From Siderastrea radians (taxonomy: Eukaryota; Cnidaria; Anthozoa; Scleractinia; Rhizangiidae), in assembly GCA_964017195.1 (NCBI GenBank), contig OZ024888.1, positions 16,421,701-16,485,700 on the forward strand: 64,000 nucleotides of DNA, in the 5' to 3' direction. Position numbers and translations under genes: made by a program. The notes beneath the pieces are model-generated. The model was given only the letters and a program-made list of their open reading frames with translations, did not search any database and was not told where the DNA came from. Below, one piece after another: positions 24,669 through 36,352 of this stretch (its first letter is position 1; each line of letters starts with the position of its first letter).

Positions 24669-24758
24669 TTTGATTTCGTACCACCACTTCCGACTGGTAA
24701 AGTGCGCGTGCGTCAATGCCAATACCGCTGTTTTGCGGCTCGTGAGTGCAAAAGCAAA
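24669..24758. promoter_or_regulatory. Bidirectional promoter between SZRD1 and ACOT7
   Basis: Only 90 bp separate the two start codons, and both genes begin with ATGGCGGC preceded by purine-rich sequence. The core is GC-richer than its surroundings (CGTGAGTGC, AAGTGCGCGTGCGTC) and has no obvious TATA box, as expected for a housekeeping head-to-head promoter. The 5' UTRs must be very short or overlap. Confidence 0.7.
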
Positions 24759-27700
24759 ATGGCGGCGAAGCCGTCCCACATGGATGTTGATTTGAAAGGC
24801 CAAGAAGACACAATTTCTCGTGGATCTATAGAGGTTTGTCGTCTTATGCACCCCGATGATGCTAACATAGCAGGAAACGTTCATGGCGGAACGACTTTAA
24901 AGCTTATCGAAGAAGGAGGTTTCATAATTGCAACGCGCCATTGCAATATGAATGGGAGCAAAGACCATAACAAACCAGTGCTTGCCGCTTTAGCGCGTGT
25001 TGAAAGGACGGACTTTTTGCAGCCGATGTACATCGGAGAAGTTGCACAGGTTCACGTGGAGCTGGGCTACGCATCAAAGCATTCTTTAGAAGTGAAAGCT
25101 TTTGTTTGGGCGGAAAATCTTGTAACCGGAAGTCGGAGGCTGACCAACCGCGCTTCGCTCTGGTACGTGCCGGTTACAGGAAGTGAAGAAAACAGGCTCA
25201 TACCGGAAGTGCCTGCTATTGATTATGGAAGCAAAGAGGAAGAGGAAAGAGGGAAGGAGCGATACTTGAGACAGAAGAGGGCCAGACTCGATAAAGAGGA
25301 GCATTTGAAGGAGGTACATGTACTTAACTTGTTGTGCTGGTTCCAGATGTTCATAGCAGAGAAAGATGAATTATAAAGTGAAAGATGAATATGCATGTAT
25401 GAAAGTGAATAATGAACAATCATGCTTGCAAGCAGCAGATGAAAGATTTTATACCTGGAAGATCAAGAACAACCCTCTCAAGCCTAACTTTTTTGGGCTA
25501 TCTTTTTACAAAATTTTGACATGTACATGTACATGTCTGATTTTTTAAATACAATTTGTATTAATTTTCATACATTCATCTTTCACAAGCATGTTGTCAA
25601 CTCTCTATGTATACTGTTATTATAGAAAAGAAATTAGTTGGACAGACCTGTTCTTACAGACTAGCATAAATAAATTTTGTCTACTCTGGCTAGGCAAACA
25701 TTTTTATTCAATTGTTCACCATAACAAAACCTTTCAATGTTCACTACCTCCACTTAATTGAACTGTTTGGATTCCCAGCAAAATGCTGCGGTGTAGAGTA
25801 AATCTACAGTGGACCAGCATGCATGATTTTTGTTCCATACAGAGGGCAGTTTCTTGTGTTGTGATCACCAAGTGACTTCATACAAAAAAAAGGAAAGGAA
25901 ACCTGAATCAGAAAATTGTCTTATAGAAACAATGGTTTATCCAGTAACAAGAAAAATTTAACCAGAGAAAGGAGAAATGTGCCTTTTTCTTTCCTTCTGT
26001 CGAAAGTGGGTAAATTTCTGGCTGAATGGAAATACTGTGAACAGAAATCAGGTTTAGCTCTGGCTGAGTGGTTAACCTGTGGTCATCAGAAACTAAGTTA
26101 AACTCTGGCTGAGTGGGCTATCTGTGGCCAGAAATGGTGCAAGGTCCATGCTGTGTGTGCTACTTGTGGCCAGAAATGGGGCTAAGCCCAGACTGAATGG
26201 CGTAGCGGTCATGGCCAGAATCTGGGTTAAGTTCCAACTGTTTGGGCTACCTGTATCCCACTAAGCTATGGCTGAGTGGACCTACCTATGACCCGAAACT
26301 GGATTTTGCTCTGGCTGAGTGGGCCACTGTGGCCAGAAACCTGAGGTCAGCCTCTGGCTGAGAGCATGGGTTAAACTCAAGCTGATTGGTCTACCTTTGG
26401 CTCTGACATAACTTAACCTTTGTGCTTTCTCTCTTTACAGACCCCACCTGATCTTGATACAGTTTCACCACTTGCATATCCAGACAGAGGGGAAGTTTCC
26501 CGTTACAGCGTATCCAATTCCCAGTCATCTCTGATCCACTCAGTACAGCCATCAGATTGCTCAAATTTTGGATATGTGCTTGGTGGTGTTACTATGAAAA
26601 TGATGGATGAAGTGGCAGGAATAGTTGCGTTCAGACACTGTAAGACCAATGTGGTGACTGCCTCAATTGGTAAGATTGACCAGAGTGTCAATACTTAGGC
26701 AGAGTATTTAAAGTGGCTCATTACCTCCATTTTGAATGGCTAAAGGTATCATCAACTAGACATTGAAAAAAACTTTCAAAATTAAAAGTAAATTTCTCTG
26801 ATTTGATTTTTCATAGCAGTGCAGCAAAGACATACACCCAATGTAATTTGCCATTTTACTATAAAGTACAACTGTAATGATATTTTTGTTATAGGTCAGA
26901 GCAATCTTGAAGTATGGAATTCAACCTGTACTACACCACCTGCATTAATTTAAAGTTCACTAAAACATTTTGAATTTTTCTTCTAGCCTGTGTAGCAAGC
27001 ATTTCCATAGGCTTTTCCGCCCATTCCAGGCATTTGTCACTTTTTGGCCGCGTGAAAATTGGGGCAAACCTGCAGAAAACCCTACAGAAATGCTTGCTAT
27101 ACAGGCTTATTTTGCTCCTTATACCGTGTCAATTAGCTCTGAGAACTAGTCTGCATAAATGTAGTGAAGTACTGTATCCAAGGGAAGAAACTCAAATAAA
27201 CAAACAAAAAAGAACAAAACAAAACAGACAGACAAATATTGTGGTGGTGGACCACTTGGCTAGTAGAACTGTAGTAAGAATTTGATTGAAAGAGACTACC
27301 GGTGTACCTCTTCTTATAATGTACTTAATATGCTCTCCATTCCAGACGCAATTGACTTTCACGTGCCTGTTAAACTGGGCCACATCATTCACCTGACTGG
27401 AAGAGCTACTTTTACCAGTAGCAAGTCAATGGAGATTGAAGTTTTTGTAGATGCCAAGGATTATGTGGCAGGTATGAACAGTTTTGTGCATTTATTTACA
27501 GCCTGGTTCTCAGGTGGATGCTGAATTGACTTGGGTTATTTGTAGAATCATGCTGAATCATTTGGTGATCCATGTTTTATTGCTTTACTATTGTGTGCAA
27601 TGTTTGTGTCCAGGTTTGATTCTTTTCCCTTCTTGTACTTACATTCTCTAACGTGGGACGCTTGCTAAAATTGGTTCACCTTTCTCACCTGAATGTTTCA

Positions 27701-30700
27701 CTAAGCGAAATGAAAACAGAACGTGCTTGCAGGTTAGGTAGGGAAGACTTTTATACATTTTATAGCGTCTGGCCCACAGCTGAGAGTATTTCCTGACGGT
27801 CTTTGTATCAGAAAGAACCTTGCAGTAATAATTATTTAAGAGTAAAAATAATTGATGGTGAAGTTCAATAACCTTTTCGTCATTTTCAAATTTAAATCTA
27901 AGGGAGTGGGCAGTTTAATTATATGGCAAAATAGGTGGATAGTCGCTATATATAATTTACTCTGTCCGTTCTCTTAGATTTGAATTTGAGAAGGACGACA
28001 TGGGTTCGTTATTCGACTTCATTATCATTTATTTTTATTCTTGAGTGCTTACATGTGTATTAAAAACATTCTGTTGCTAGATTAATGTCGTGGCATGTAG
28101 TTGCTTGAGAACTTCATAAATTCTGAGCAAGTTTTCTGCGACAAATTTTCCTTAACAAACGTTCTGACCGCGTCGGCGTGTATAAAGGTGACCAAAATTT
28201 CGGTAACAAAATAATATCCTTGAATTGCCATTGCCGGTAATGGCATTTTGACAGACAGCAGAGCAGCAAGCGCCCATGGAGGGAAAGCCGAAAAGCTGCA
28301 TAACTGAGAGACAGTGGGACAATTCATCCCATAATTGCTGCCTCTTTTATCGAGTAACGCAAGTTTAATTAAACTGGCTTGGCAGCATTTTTTCCCTGCA
28401 AAATTCATCTGAAAGTGCACAGTGCTCAGAAATAGTTTTTGGGTGTGCTTGGCCATTGGCCAGTGGCTCCCAATGGTCGTAGTGTTAGTCAAGAATATTT
28501 TAAAAACAGAGTAATTTTTGGAAGCGACTAAACCACTCGGTTGTTAATTATACGCGGAGTAAATCCTCCAAAATCATGCGAAAGAAGGGTTAGGGAAACT
28601 TGTGCCTTCCCGGCATCGTCTAAAAGCTGGACTGGACTGGACTCTGGACTGGACTGGACTCTGGACTCTGGACCCTGGACTCTGAGATATATCTGATATA
28701 TGATCGAAACATCTTCGGCTCTTTTTCGGAAACCTTCGAAAATCGTCGGCAAACTTCAGAATTCTTCGGAAAATCACCGAATCTTCATCTATTTTCTTTC
28801 ATTTTGTTGAATGTACCATAAATAATAAAATCGCACAACCTTCTCATGATGTTTTGAGAACTTTCAAAACATCACACCTACCCGTACTTGTACTCGAGGC
28901 CTTGCGATTTCCTATACTTATTTTTTGTGCCTTCTGAGATACAATCTGTAATAGAAATGTAACGAAATCGTGCAAAATAGACTAAGCTTGAGAGATCTCC
29001 TTAAATTTGAATGGAAACTTTTCAATAAGACGAAAAGAAGGGAAGAGAGGAAAATGCAATGAGGACGGAGAATAGCAATGAAAGAAAACAATGGGAGCCT
29101 ATTCCCAAACCCCTACTAGGAGCCCTTTATACCAGCAATATTCTTGCGGCTCCAATTTCGCTTCTGCGAATGCACGTACTATTTTATAGAAAAGAAAAAT
29201 TACCAGGCATATAAAAAGTTATTTCTTTTATTTTTAGTGAATGTGCAATTTTCTTTTAGAAAAAAACAGATCTTAAGCTTTTCAAAGAATAAAAACCGAT
29301 CCCAAAAGCAAAAAGCAAAAAGCAAAAAAAAAAGCAAAGAGCAAATTCGTAAGCAGGGGGTAATTTCCTTTGTAAAGTTGCAAATTCTGTTGACATTTTG
29401 TTGACATGGGTGACTTTTTAGCTATCTTATGCAATTTAACGACTGTTTTTGTTTCCATTTTATTATTTATCATCATTTTCATTCACAATATTTATTTTTA
29501 TTTCTTTAATTCAATTTAAACAAATTATCTATTTAATCTCCAGTGAAATTTAGCTAGAAATTGCCTTAATTTACCCGAGGGTCTGCACAAAGTACCCATG
29601 TTAGGCGGGTGGTCACAGTACCCGTTAGTTCGAGATGGCATTGCCCAAGGGGAACGAGTTCATGTTCGAGATAGCTATGGCCATGACTCGAGAAAGCCTA
29701 TTGAACTTTAAATAAAACTTGACACAACCTCTTACACTAATTTTTACATGCTTTCCTTAATTATCATCATCGTTGTCATCGAGACAGTAACAGTCACGGG
29801 AAACTAATTAACAAACACTGAGAGAAAAGATTTCACTAGCTTATTTGTAGCTCTTTCACAGTGTGCTGTCTATGTGATGCTTGTAAATGGGGATGGAAAC
29901 CACTCGGAATAACTACCAAAAGGGGAATAAATGCTGGTTGCATCAACTTCACACAGTTAGCGGAACAGTGGAAATATGCATTGGGTAATTGGCCTCACTT
30001 TTGCACCCCATTTTGCCAATACTGTCTCCATTTGGCATTTCTATTACAGATCGTATCTTGGAAGGCAGAAACAATAAGTACAGGAAATTGCACAGCCTCA
30101 AGTACAATTAAGGTGGGAGTGATGTTTTGAAGGTTCTCAAAACATCACGAGAAGGCCGTGCAATTTTTCATTTATAGTACATTCAACAAAATGAAAGAAA
30201 ACAGATGAAGATTCGGTGATTTTCCGAAGAATTCCAAAGTTTGCCGACGAATGCCGAAGGTTCCCGAAAAAGAGCCGAAGATGTTTCGATCATATATTAT
30301 ATATATCTCTCAGAGTCCAGAGTCCAGAGTCCAGAGTCCAGAGTCCAGTCCAGTCCTGCTTTTAGACTATGCCGGGAAGGCACAAGTTTCCCTAACCCTT
30401 CTTTCGCATGATTTTGGAGGATTTACTCCGCATATAATTAACAACCGAGTGGTTTAGTCGCTTCCGAAAATTACTCTGTTTTTAGAATATTCTAACACTA
30501 CGACCATTGGGAGCCACTGTCCATGGGCCAAGCACACCCAAAAACTATTTCTGAGCACTGTGCACTTTCAGATGAATTTTGCGGGGAAAAAATGCTGCCA
30601 AGCCAGTTTAATTAAACTTGCGTTACTCGATAAAAGAGCCAGCAATTATGGGATGAATTGTCCCACTGTCTCTCAGCTAGGCAGCTTTTCGGCTTTCCCT

Positions 30701-32301
30701 CCATGGGCGCTTGCTGCTCTGCTGTCTGTCAAAATGCCATTATCGGCAATGGCAATTCAAGGATATTTGTTACAGAAATTTTGGTCACCTTTATACACGC
30801 CGACGCGGTCAGAACGTTTGTTAAGGAAAATTTGTCGCAGAAAACTTGCTCAGAATTTATGAAGTTCTCAAGCAACTACATGCCACGACATTAATCTAGC
30901 AACAGAATGTTTTTAATACACATGTAAGCACTCAAGAATAAAAATAAATGATAATGAAGTCGAATAACGAACCCATGTCGTCCTTCTCAAATTCAAATCT
31001 AAGAGAACGGACAGAGTAAATTATATATAGCGACTATCCACCTATTTTGCCATATAATTAAACTGCCCAGAGTCCAGAGTCCAGTCCAGTCCAGTCCAGA
31101 GTCCAGTCCAGATTTTAAACTATGAAACTTGAAATTTTCGTGTATTTCACCATAGGCGGTGCGGGAATTCTGACGTTTGCCGTGTTCGGTAGCAACCTTC
31201 TCTAGAAATAACAGAATACGAACTCTTAACAGCTGTAAAATTTAGCCATGTACCGTAAAAATGAATAAAAAACAAGTTTAGCCATCCGGCCGGCACCGTG
31301 AAAATAGTAATGCTATCAAGGGTACACCAAAACCTACGTCTCATTGTCCGGGACAAGTCAATAGAAATTTGATTCGGACAAGTAAATCTTAAACTAATTA
31401 AAAAAGAATTAAAAAAGAGGACAAAACACAAATGCGAGAAGAAGTGGGCATGCCATTTTCATGGTGGATGAGTAGATTTGGCCTTTGGACCATCACATTC
31501 TCTCTGATGGTTGTTCGAAGGACAAGTTCACTAAATTGTTACAATCTCGTTCCCAGTATCCTCAGGCTTCTTAGTCTGAGAAAACAGCCGACGTTTCGCG
31601 AGGTCGCCACTTGTATTGAGCCCTCGCAAAACGACGTCTGAGTAACGAGCGCGAAATTCCATACTGATGATGTGCACTACCCAGATCTAGGTAGTGTTTC
31701 TGATTGGTTGAAAGAAAATTCCCTCGCGGCACAACCAGTTAGAAGTACTACCAAGATCTAGGTAGTGCACGTCATCAGTATGGAATTTCTGCGCTCGTTA
31801 CTCTGACGTTTTGCGAGGGCTCAAGTGGCGACCTCGCGAAACGTCGGCTGTTTTCTCAGGCTACAGGCTTCTTGGTCAGTGGGCGATCGCCGAGAGAGAC
31901 TCTGGGGTACTGGAATTTTTACTGCAGAAATCCTAAGGCTACCGACGGTTACCGGTTCTTAGTTTTATTACTGTGAACAGCCAATCCAAAAAATCATTTT
32001 TTTCCCCATTACCCTAGAGTCTCTTCCGGCGACCACCCACTGACCAAGAAGCCTGAGGACTCTGGGTACGAGATTGACTCTGTTGTCATTTTTGGCGCTT
32101 ATTTGTGTCCTCTACTGTTGAACCTTAGATAAGAGCGTGAGATCATGTAGTGCATTCTTCACGTTTGTTTCACTGGATGACAAACGCCGTCCCCAGGCCA
32201 TCCCCCCACTGGAACTCAGTACAGATGAAGAACGAAAACGGTTTGAGGCTGGAAAGAAACGATACCTGCGCCGTAAGGAAAAAAGAGCTAGTCAAAACTA
32301 G
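24759..32301 (+). CDS. ACOT7: Cytosolic acyl-CoA thioester hydrolase, double hotdog (ACOT7)
   Basis: Four exons, 24759-25313, 26441-26669, 27346-27471 and 32129-32301, have matching phases (0, 1, 1) and give about 360 residues, the normal family length. Exon 1 holds the whole N-terminal hotdog domain (ANIAGNVHGGTTLKLIEEGG, then RVERTDFLQPMYIGEVAQV) and a basic linker. Exons 2-4 hold the second hotdog domain: FGYVLGGVTMKMMDEVAGIV, FHVPVKLGHIIHLTGRATFT, MEIEVFVDAKDYVA and SAFFTFVSLDD. The C-terminal charged helix (DEERKRFEAGKKRYLRRKEK) then leads to TAG. The enzyme hydrolyses long-chain acyl-CoA to free fatty acid and CoA in the cytosol. In the family the two domains contribute complementary catalytic residues. 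Intron 3 (27472-32128) contains a 3.2 kb fold-back element and nested MITEs. Confidence 0.95.
26045..26400 (+). repeat. Degenerate minisatellite in ACOT7 intron 1
   Basis: About six diverged copies of a roughly 55-bp unit have a consensus near TTAAGCTCTGGCTGAGTGG, then GCTACCTGTGGCCAGAAAC. The array ends just before the exon 2 acceptor tract at 26420-26440. Confidence 0.75.
27907..31069. mobile_element. Long fold-back element in ACOT7 intron 3
   Basis: Two inverted arms, 27907-28875 and 30119-31069 (about 950-970 bp, roughly 95 per cent alike by eye), enclose a 1.24 kb unique core. The arms include a CTGGACT-type heptamer tract (28627-28683; inverted at 30312-30352) and the same apparent ORF on opposite strands. 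The core has no recognisable transposase. The inner arm ends carry a small palindrome (GATGTTTTGAGAAC). A third tract of AGAGTCCAG repeats follows the right arm (31066-31112). Confidence 0.85.
31542..32076. mobile_element. MITE with CAATCTCG ends, interrupted by a second MITE
   Basis: The left end CAATCTCGTTCCCAGTATCC and right end CTCTGGGTACGAGATTG are inverted. The TTCTTGGTCAGTGGGCGATC and GCGACCACCCACTGACCAAG segments also pair. The left arm is split at 31571 by the element at 31572-31863. It lies in ACOT7 intron 3, just upstream of the last exon. Confidence 0.8.
31572..31863. mobile_element. Nested MITE, TAGTCTGAG...CTCAGGCTA, 9-bp target duplication
   Basis: The ends TAGTCTGAGAAAACAGCCGA and TCGGCTGTTTTCTCAGGCTA are inverted, with arms of about 100 bp including CGTTTCGCGAGGTCGCCACT. 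CAGGCTTCT is duplicated at 31563-31571 and 31864-31872. Removing the element and one repeat restores the outer MITE's arm. It shares TAGnCTG ends and 9-bp duplications with the elements at 15138 and 36353. Confidence 0.9.
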
Positions 32302-33373
32302 CTGGGTTTATAAGGTTGTGAAAAGGCGTTGAGCAAGTACGAGTCATTTATTTATGTACAGGCTAAGCTTTTTTTGCTACAGGTATTATGTAAAACGGCC
32401 TTTTAAAATCACACTTAATAAAATAAATACTACTTCCTTATGGCTGCTAGAAAGTTGTACAGATTTAAAAATTATTTAAGGATACAAAAAGAAACTTAAA
32501 GATATTAAAGTGTACAATGGTCTGTCTTATGATGCAGGCGCTAAGATGTAGATCGCTACGTTTTGATTGCCAACTGCTTGTCTTCATCAAGCGAGGAGGT
32601 CTACTGTTTACACGTTATCGTTTGCGTGACGATGATGATACTGTACACGTGGTTACAATACGGTCAATACCTTTTGTTTTATTAATTTAGTTCTAATTAC
32701 ACCTTTCATGCTTCGGAGTACACAAGTTCAAATTATTTGCTGAATGTTTAAACAGAAGCAAAACAGCGGGGAAGTACTGCTTAGTGAGGCCAAGGCCAAA
32801 CGTCGAACTTTACATGTACCGAACCTGATGCAAATGAGCAAAAACAATAGCTTTTGCTCATTTGCATCAGGTTCGGCGCATGTTAAGTTCGACGTTTCGC
32901 CTTGGCCTAAGCCAGATGGTATCCTGAGACAGACTCAAAATTTAATACAACCGCCTTACAAAGCGTAATAAACAGTACAACAAGAAAATACTTCTAAGAA
33001 GATTTCATTTGAATTGTAAAACTTTAGATTTTCATTCACAGACCGCAAAGTTAGATTCACCTTGCTTACAAGCGTACGGTGGTAAACAGTACCACAAGAA
33101 ACTTTTTGCTCTACATGTACAACTTTCATCTAAATGTTACAATAAACAGTACCAAACGTAAGGAAATTACCAGTGTTTTTAATGGTGACACTTAAAAATC
33201 TGACCCGTAGACATTGAAGATACACCTGCACTGGAGCACGTCCAGGACAAAATCTTTTTTACTTACATTTTGCAAGCATTTGAAATGTTATAGACCATTG
33301 TCTAGATTAATATAAAACGTTGTGATAGTTTGTTTGGGGTTCGCTGCGATCTTAAAGACTCTTATTGTCAAGT
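32302..33373. other. ACOT7 3' flank, non-coding
   Basis: This is probable ACOT7 3' UTR (an AATAAA lies near 32420) followed by AT-rich intergenic sequence. It includes the hairpin at 32789-32908 and several copies of TAATAAACAGTACCA (32966, 33143, and again at 35980). Confidence 0.4.
32789..32908. mobile_element. Palindromic MITE (hairpin)
   Basis: The arms AGGCCAAGGCCAAACGTCGA and TCGACGTTTCGCCTTGGCCT, with inner arms CCTGATGCAAATGAGCAAAA and AGCTTTTGCTCATTTGCATC, give a ~120-bp hairpin with almost no loop. Confidence 0.75.
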
Positions 33374-34555
33374 TTAACAGTGCAGAGGCTTCAACGTACT
33401 CGCATGGATGCGGCTCGCATCTCTTGGCTGGACCCTCTCCTCCCTTACGACATTTAGACTCACAAGGCTAACCCCCTGGGAGGACACTGAGCACAACGAA
33501 CCGAAAGTTGTTCCTCCAGAAATCAGCGACAATGCCGTGCTACTTCGCACGCGGGCAGGAACACGGCAAGCCACCCTATCCAGTATGTTCTTGAAGCCAC
33601 TACGATACTTTTGACTGAATATGATGTAAAGACAAGGTGTAATAGCGCTGTTTGTGTGCGCTAAGAAATACCGAATAAACTGAACATTACATGGAATGCG
33701 AGTCCCTATAACGCCTTTCCGCATGATGAAATAACTTAGCCAACAGCAAATAAAAGCCAATGTCACTGCGAAAAGCATTTTAAACACATTAGCGTTCATT
33801 TTATCTTTGACCCTCTTGCACCTATTTCCGTCGGCAAGTTCCTCCCGGCCGGAAGCGTTGCGTCTTCTCAATTTAACTGCGGCCATTGTATAAAGGAGAA
33901 CTATAACGCACAATGGAATGGCGTAAAAAGTCACTGCTAACACGTTGTCGTAGATTCGCCTGCCTTTTGAGCTTCCAAAGATTTTGTTGAGGTAAGCGAC
34001 GCACATCTTCGCCCCTCCCTGTCCCGGTCTGAGTTTGAGCCCATAGATGTTTGGTATGTGAACTGCAGAGGACACCAGCCAAACGCAACCAATAATGATC
34101 TTGACACTGCGAACGGTGAGCTTTTTTCTCGTGAGAGGCGAAACGGCCAGAAATCTCTCGACGCTCAAAAACACCAGTGTTAAAATGGACACTTTGATGG
34201 ATACCAGATGAAGTGGAGGAACTATCTTGCATAGAATAAGGCCCAACGTCCCATCGACCAGCCACTCGTAGCTCCGTGTGACCGCAGATATCATTCGCGG
34301 CATGTAGACTACAGTGATTGCCAAGTCTGCAGCGGCCATGTTTGCTATGAGGTAATTGACTGGTTTTCTCATCTTTCGATCTTGCCAAAATACGCCGATC
34401 ACCAGCGAGTTACCAACCAGAGAAACAATTAGTATTATCGTGTAAGCTATGACTCTCGTAGCCTTGATGCCTGGTTGGTCTTCTCCAAAGCATATTGCAA
34501 GTGACGTCCTTTGACCGGCTTGCAGCGTGGAATTAACGCTCAAATTTTGGTACAT
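33374..34555 (-). CDS. Rhodopsin-like (class A) G protein-coupled receptor
   Basis: This is an intronless ORF of 393 residues. Seven hydrophobic segments are visible: TM1 VIAYTIILIVSLVGNSLVIG (GN motif), TM2 with NYLIANMAAADLAI, and TM3 starting near CKIVPPLHLVSIKVS. TM3 ends in ERFLAV, an ERF in place of DRY. TM4 is IIIGCVWLVSSAVHI and TM5 VTFYAIPLCVIVLLYTM. TM6 is AFICCWLSYFIM, with CWLS in place of CWLP, and TM7 is FLAHTNSAITPCLYIIFS, with TPCLY in place of NPxxY. The N terminus carries an NLS glycosylation site and the tail is Ser-rich. The general class resembles peptide-type receptors, but the ligand cannot be named. It is related to the receptor at 42943, sharing VYMPRM, EWLV and LILCK. 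Confidence 0.95.
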   Translation of the reverse strand: MYQNLSVNSTLQAGQRTSLAICFGEDQPGIKATRVIAYTIILIVSLVGNSLVIGVFWQDRKMRKPVNYLIANMAAADLAITVVYMPRMISAVTRSYEWLVDGTLGLILCKIVPPLHLVSIKVSILTLVFLSVERFLAVSPLTRKKLTVRSVKIIIGCVWLVSSAVHIPNIYGLKLRPGQGGAKMCVAYLNKIFGSSKGRRIYDNVLAVTFYAIPLCVIVLLYTMAAVKLRRRNASGREELADGNRCKRVKDKMNANVFKMLFAVTLAFICCWLSYFIMRKGVIGTRIPCNVQFIRYFLAHTNSAITPCLYIIFSQKYRSGFKNILDRVACRVPARVRSSTALSLISGGTTFGSLCSVSSQGVSLVSLNVVREERVQPRDASRIHASTLKPLHC

Positions 34556-36343
34556 AATCAGGACAAATAATCGCTTTTTCTTTTTCCAGTTGTTCTCAAA
34601 CTATATTCTTCTCTTCGTTACCTACGGCGGAATGAAAAGAAATGTTTTGAAGAGGTGGTTGTCGATTATTGTTTTTTTTACGAGACAAGTAACACTGTAA
34701 GGAGCATCAGTTATAGTAAAAGGGTTTATACTTGTTATCCTTTAACATTACGGTGGCCCTGTAACTGCTAAGTCCTAAGTTAGCTTTCAAATATTTAAAA
34801 ATTTAAATTTTCACCTGTGTTCAAACGAGGTGAGAGTTCAAATTCTTGCAATTTCCGTGACCGTAGTTTAATTAGTTCTTAGCGAGATAACTGCGGAGTT
34901 CTTGCTTTCATTTTGTTAAGTGTAACATAGGATAATTTTTCCCTTCTAGGATTTGCTTAGAAAAGCCGACGAACTTTCTCAGACTGCATTTTCGCCGAGG
35001 GAAATAGGATATGCTTCAAACCCGGAGAATTGTTAAGTTAGACGTTTCTTTTTGCAAATCCTGTCCTCTGCTTGAAGCTGCCTTCGTGAAAAATTAAAAC
35101 TATAGCTAGGTGTATGGTATACGCAATTTCGTGAAATAATTATAAGGTACTGGGTATATTTTTTAACACTTCTGCTTAATGTATCATGATCAGGAAAGGC
35201 ATGAAGTACATAAAATTTCCTGTGAAATAACGTCTTTGTCAGTTCGAGCTTTAGCAGAGGAAATATTTATCTAGACACATTTAAGAAAAAAAAAAATGAG
35301 TGTTTTACCTTCACAATGTATCAGGAATCTCTTGTTTTCTCGCTGGGGGTTAAACTCAGAAGAAACTGCTTTTTGTTTCAATTAAAACTGTGTTCTCTTG
35401 AAGGTGTTGCGCAACACAATTTGGTCTAAAGTAAGTGTCGAACAAATGCAATTGGAAATAAACTGTAACTTATGAAGCCAAACGTATTTGAATTTATGTG
35501 AACTTTTTATCCGAGTAATACTTTCCACGAGAAGGTTCTTAGAAGAACAAAAGGGTTCTTTTAAGTGTGGAAACGTCAAAAAATCTTTTATGATTCGTTT
35601 AGGTCTATGTTCAGTAATTGTCATCTTTAGGCCATCTGAATACTATGTTTTCGAGGCGTATTTATTTCTGTGACATTCTGAACTCTTTACGTTGCTTTTT
35701 ATTTGCTTTTTGCCTTTTGTCTCATTTACACTGTTTGTATATAGAAAGCGTCAAGACTGAACACGTGCAATTTGTGTTTACCCAGGAGGCAGGTGTATCG
35801 ACTATGATTTACGGGGAACGAGCTTTTTTTTTTATCCTTTCAAGACCAAAGATTGAAACCAATAAAAGTTCAAAATTGCATTTTCAAAATATCGAGAAAC
35901 AAACAGCAGCAAATGGATTTGTGTATGCTGCTCGGTAGCTTACATTTCAATGGTCACAATTTTGAACCATTTTTTACAGCGTAATAAACAGTACCACGGT
36001 AGCTGTGAAGCAAAGGAAATGGGGGACGTCTGCACGCAGGTTATATTACGGGGAAGTAGTGCTCAGTTACTTTCATTTGATTGGTGACGCTTTAAAGATT
36101 CGTCCAAGGACTCAAAAGTTCAGAACCACAGTACACGAGGAGCTTAAGCAGATTTTGAAGGGGCTATTAAAACTCCAAATTCAGATGGGGATTATCCTTA
36201 TTGTTTTTTAATTTAGTCCACAAAAATTTGCAAAATCCACCAAAAAATGACAGTGAGTAATCCAGGCAAGTATCAGTTTTACATAGAGTATATACACACA
36301 TGTGGCTTTCGCTGTCCATGACTTAACAGGTTTTCTTTTTTTA
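34556..36343. other. 5' flank of the GPCR, non-coding
   Basis: AT-rich sequence with short ORFs of no recognisable family. The upstream GPCR promoter presumably lies here. No repeat boundary or exon was identified until the target duplication at 36344-36352. Confidence 0.4.
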
Positions 36344-36352
36344 TCGACATTA

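Noticed and set aside
28082..28492. 136-codon ORF that recurs at 30560-30894
   Set aside because: The repetition is explained by the inverted arms of the fold-back, and the second copy is frameshifted. There is no known domain.
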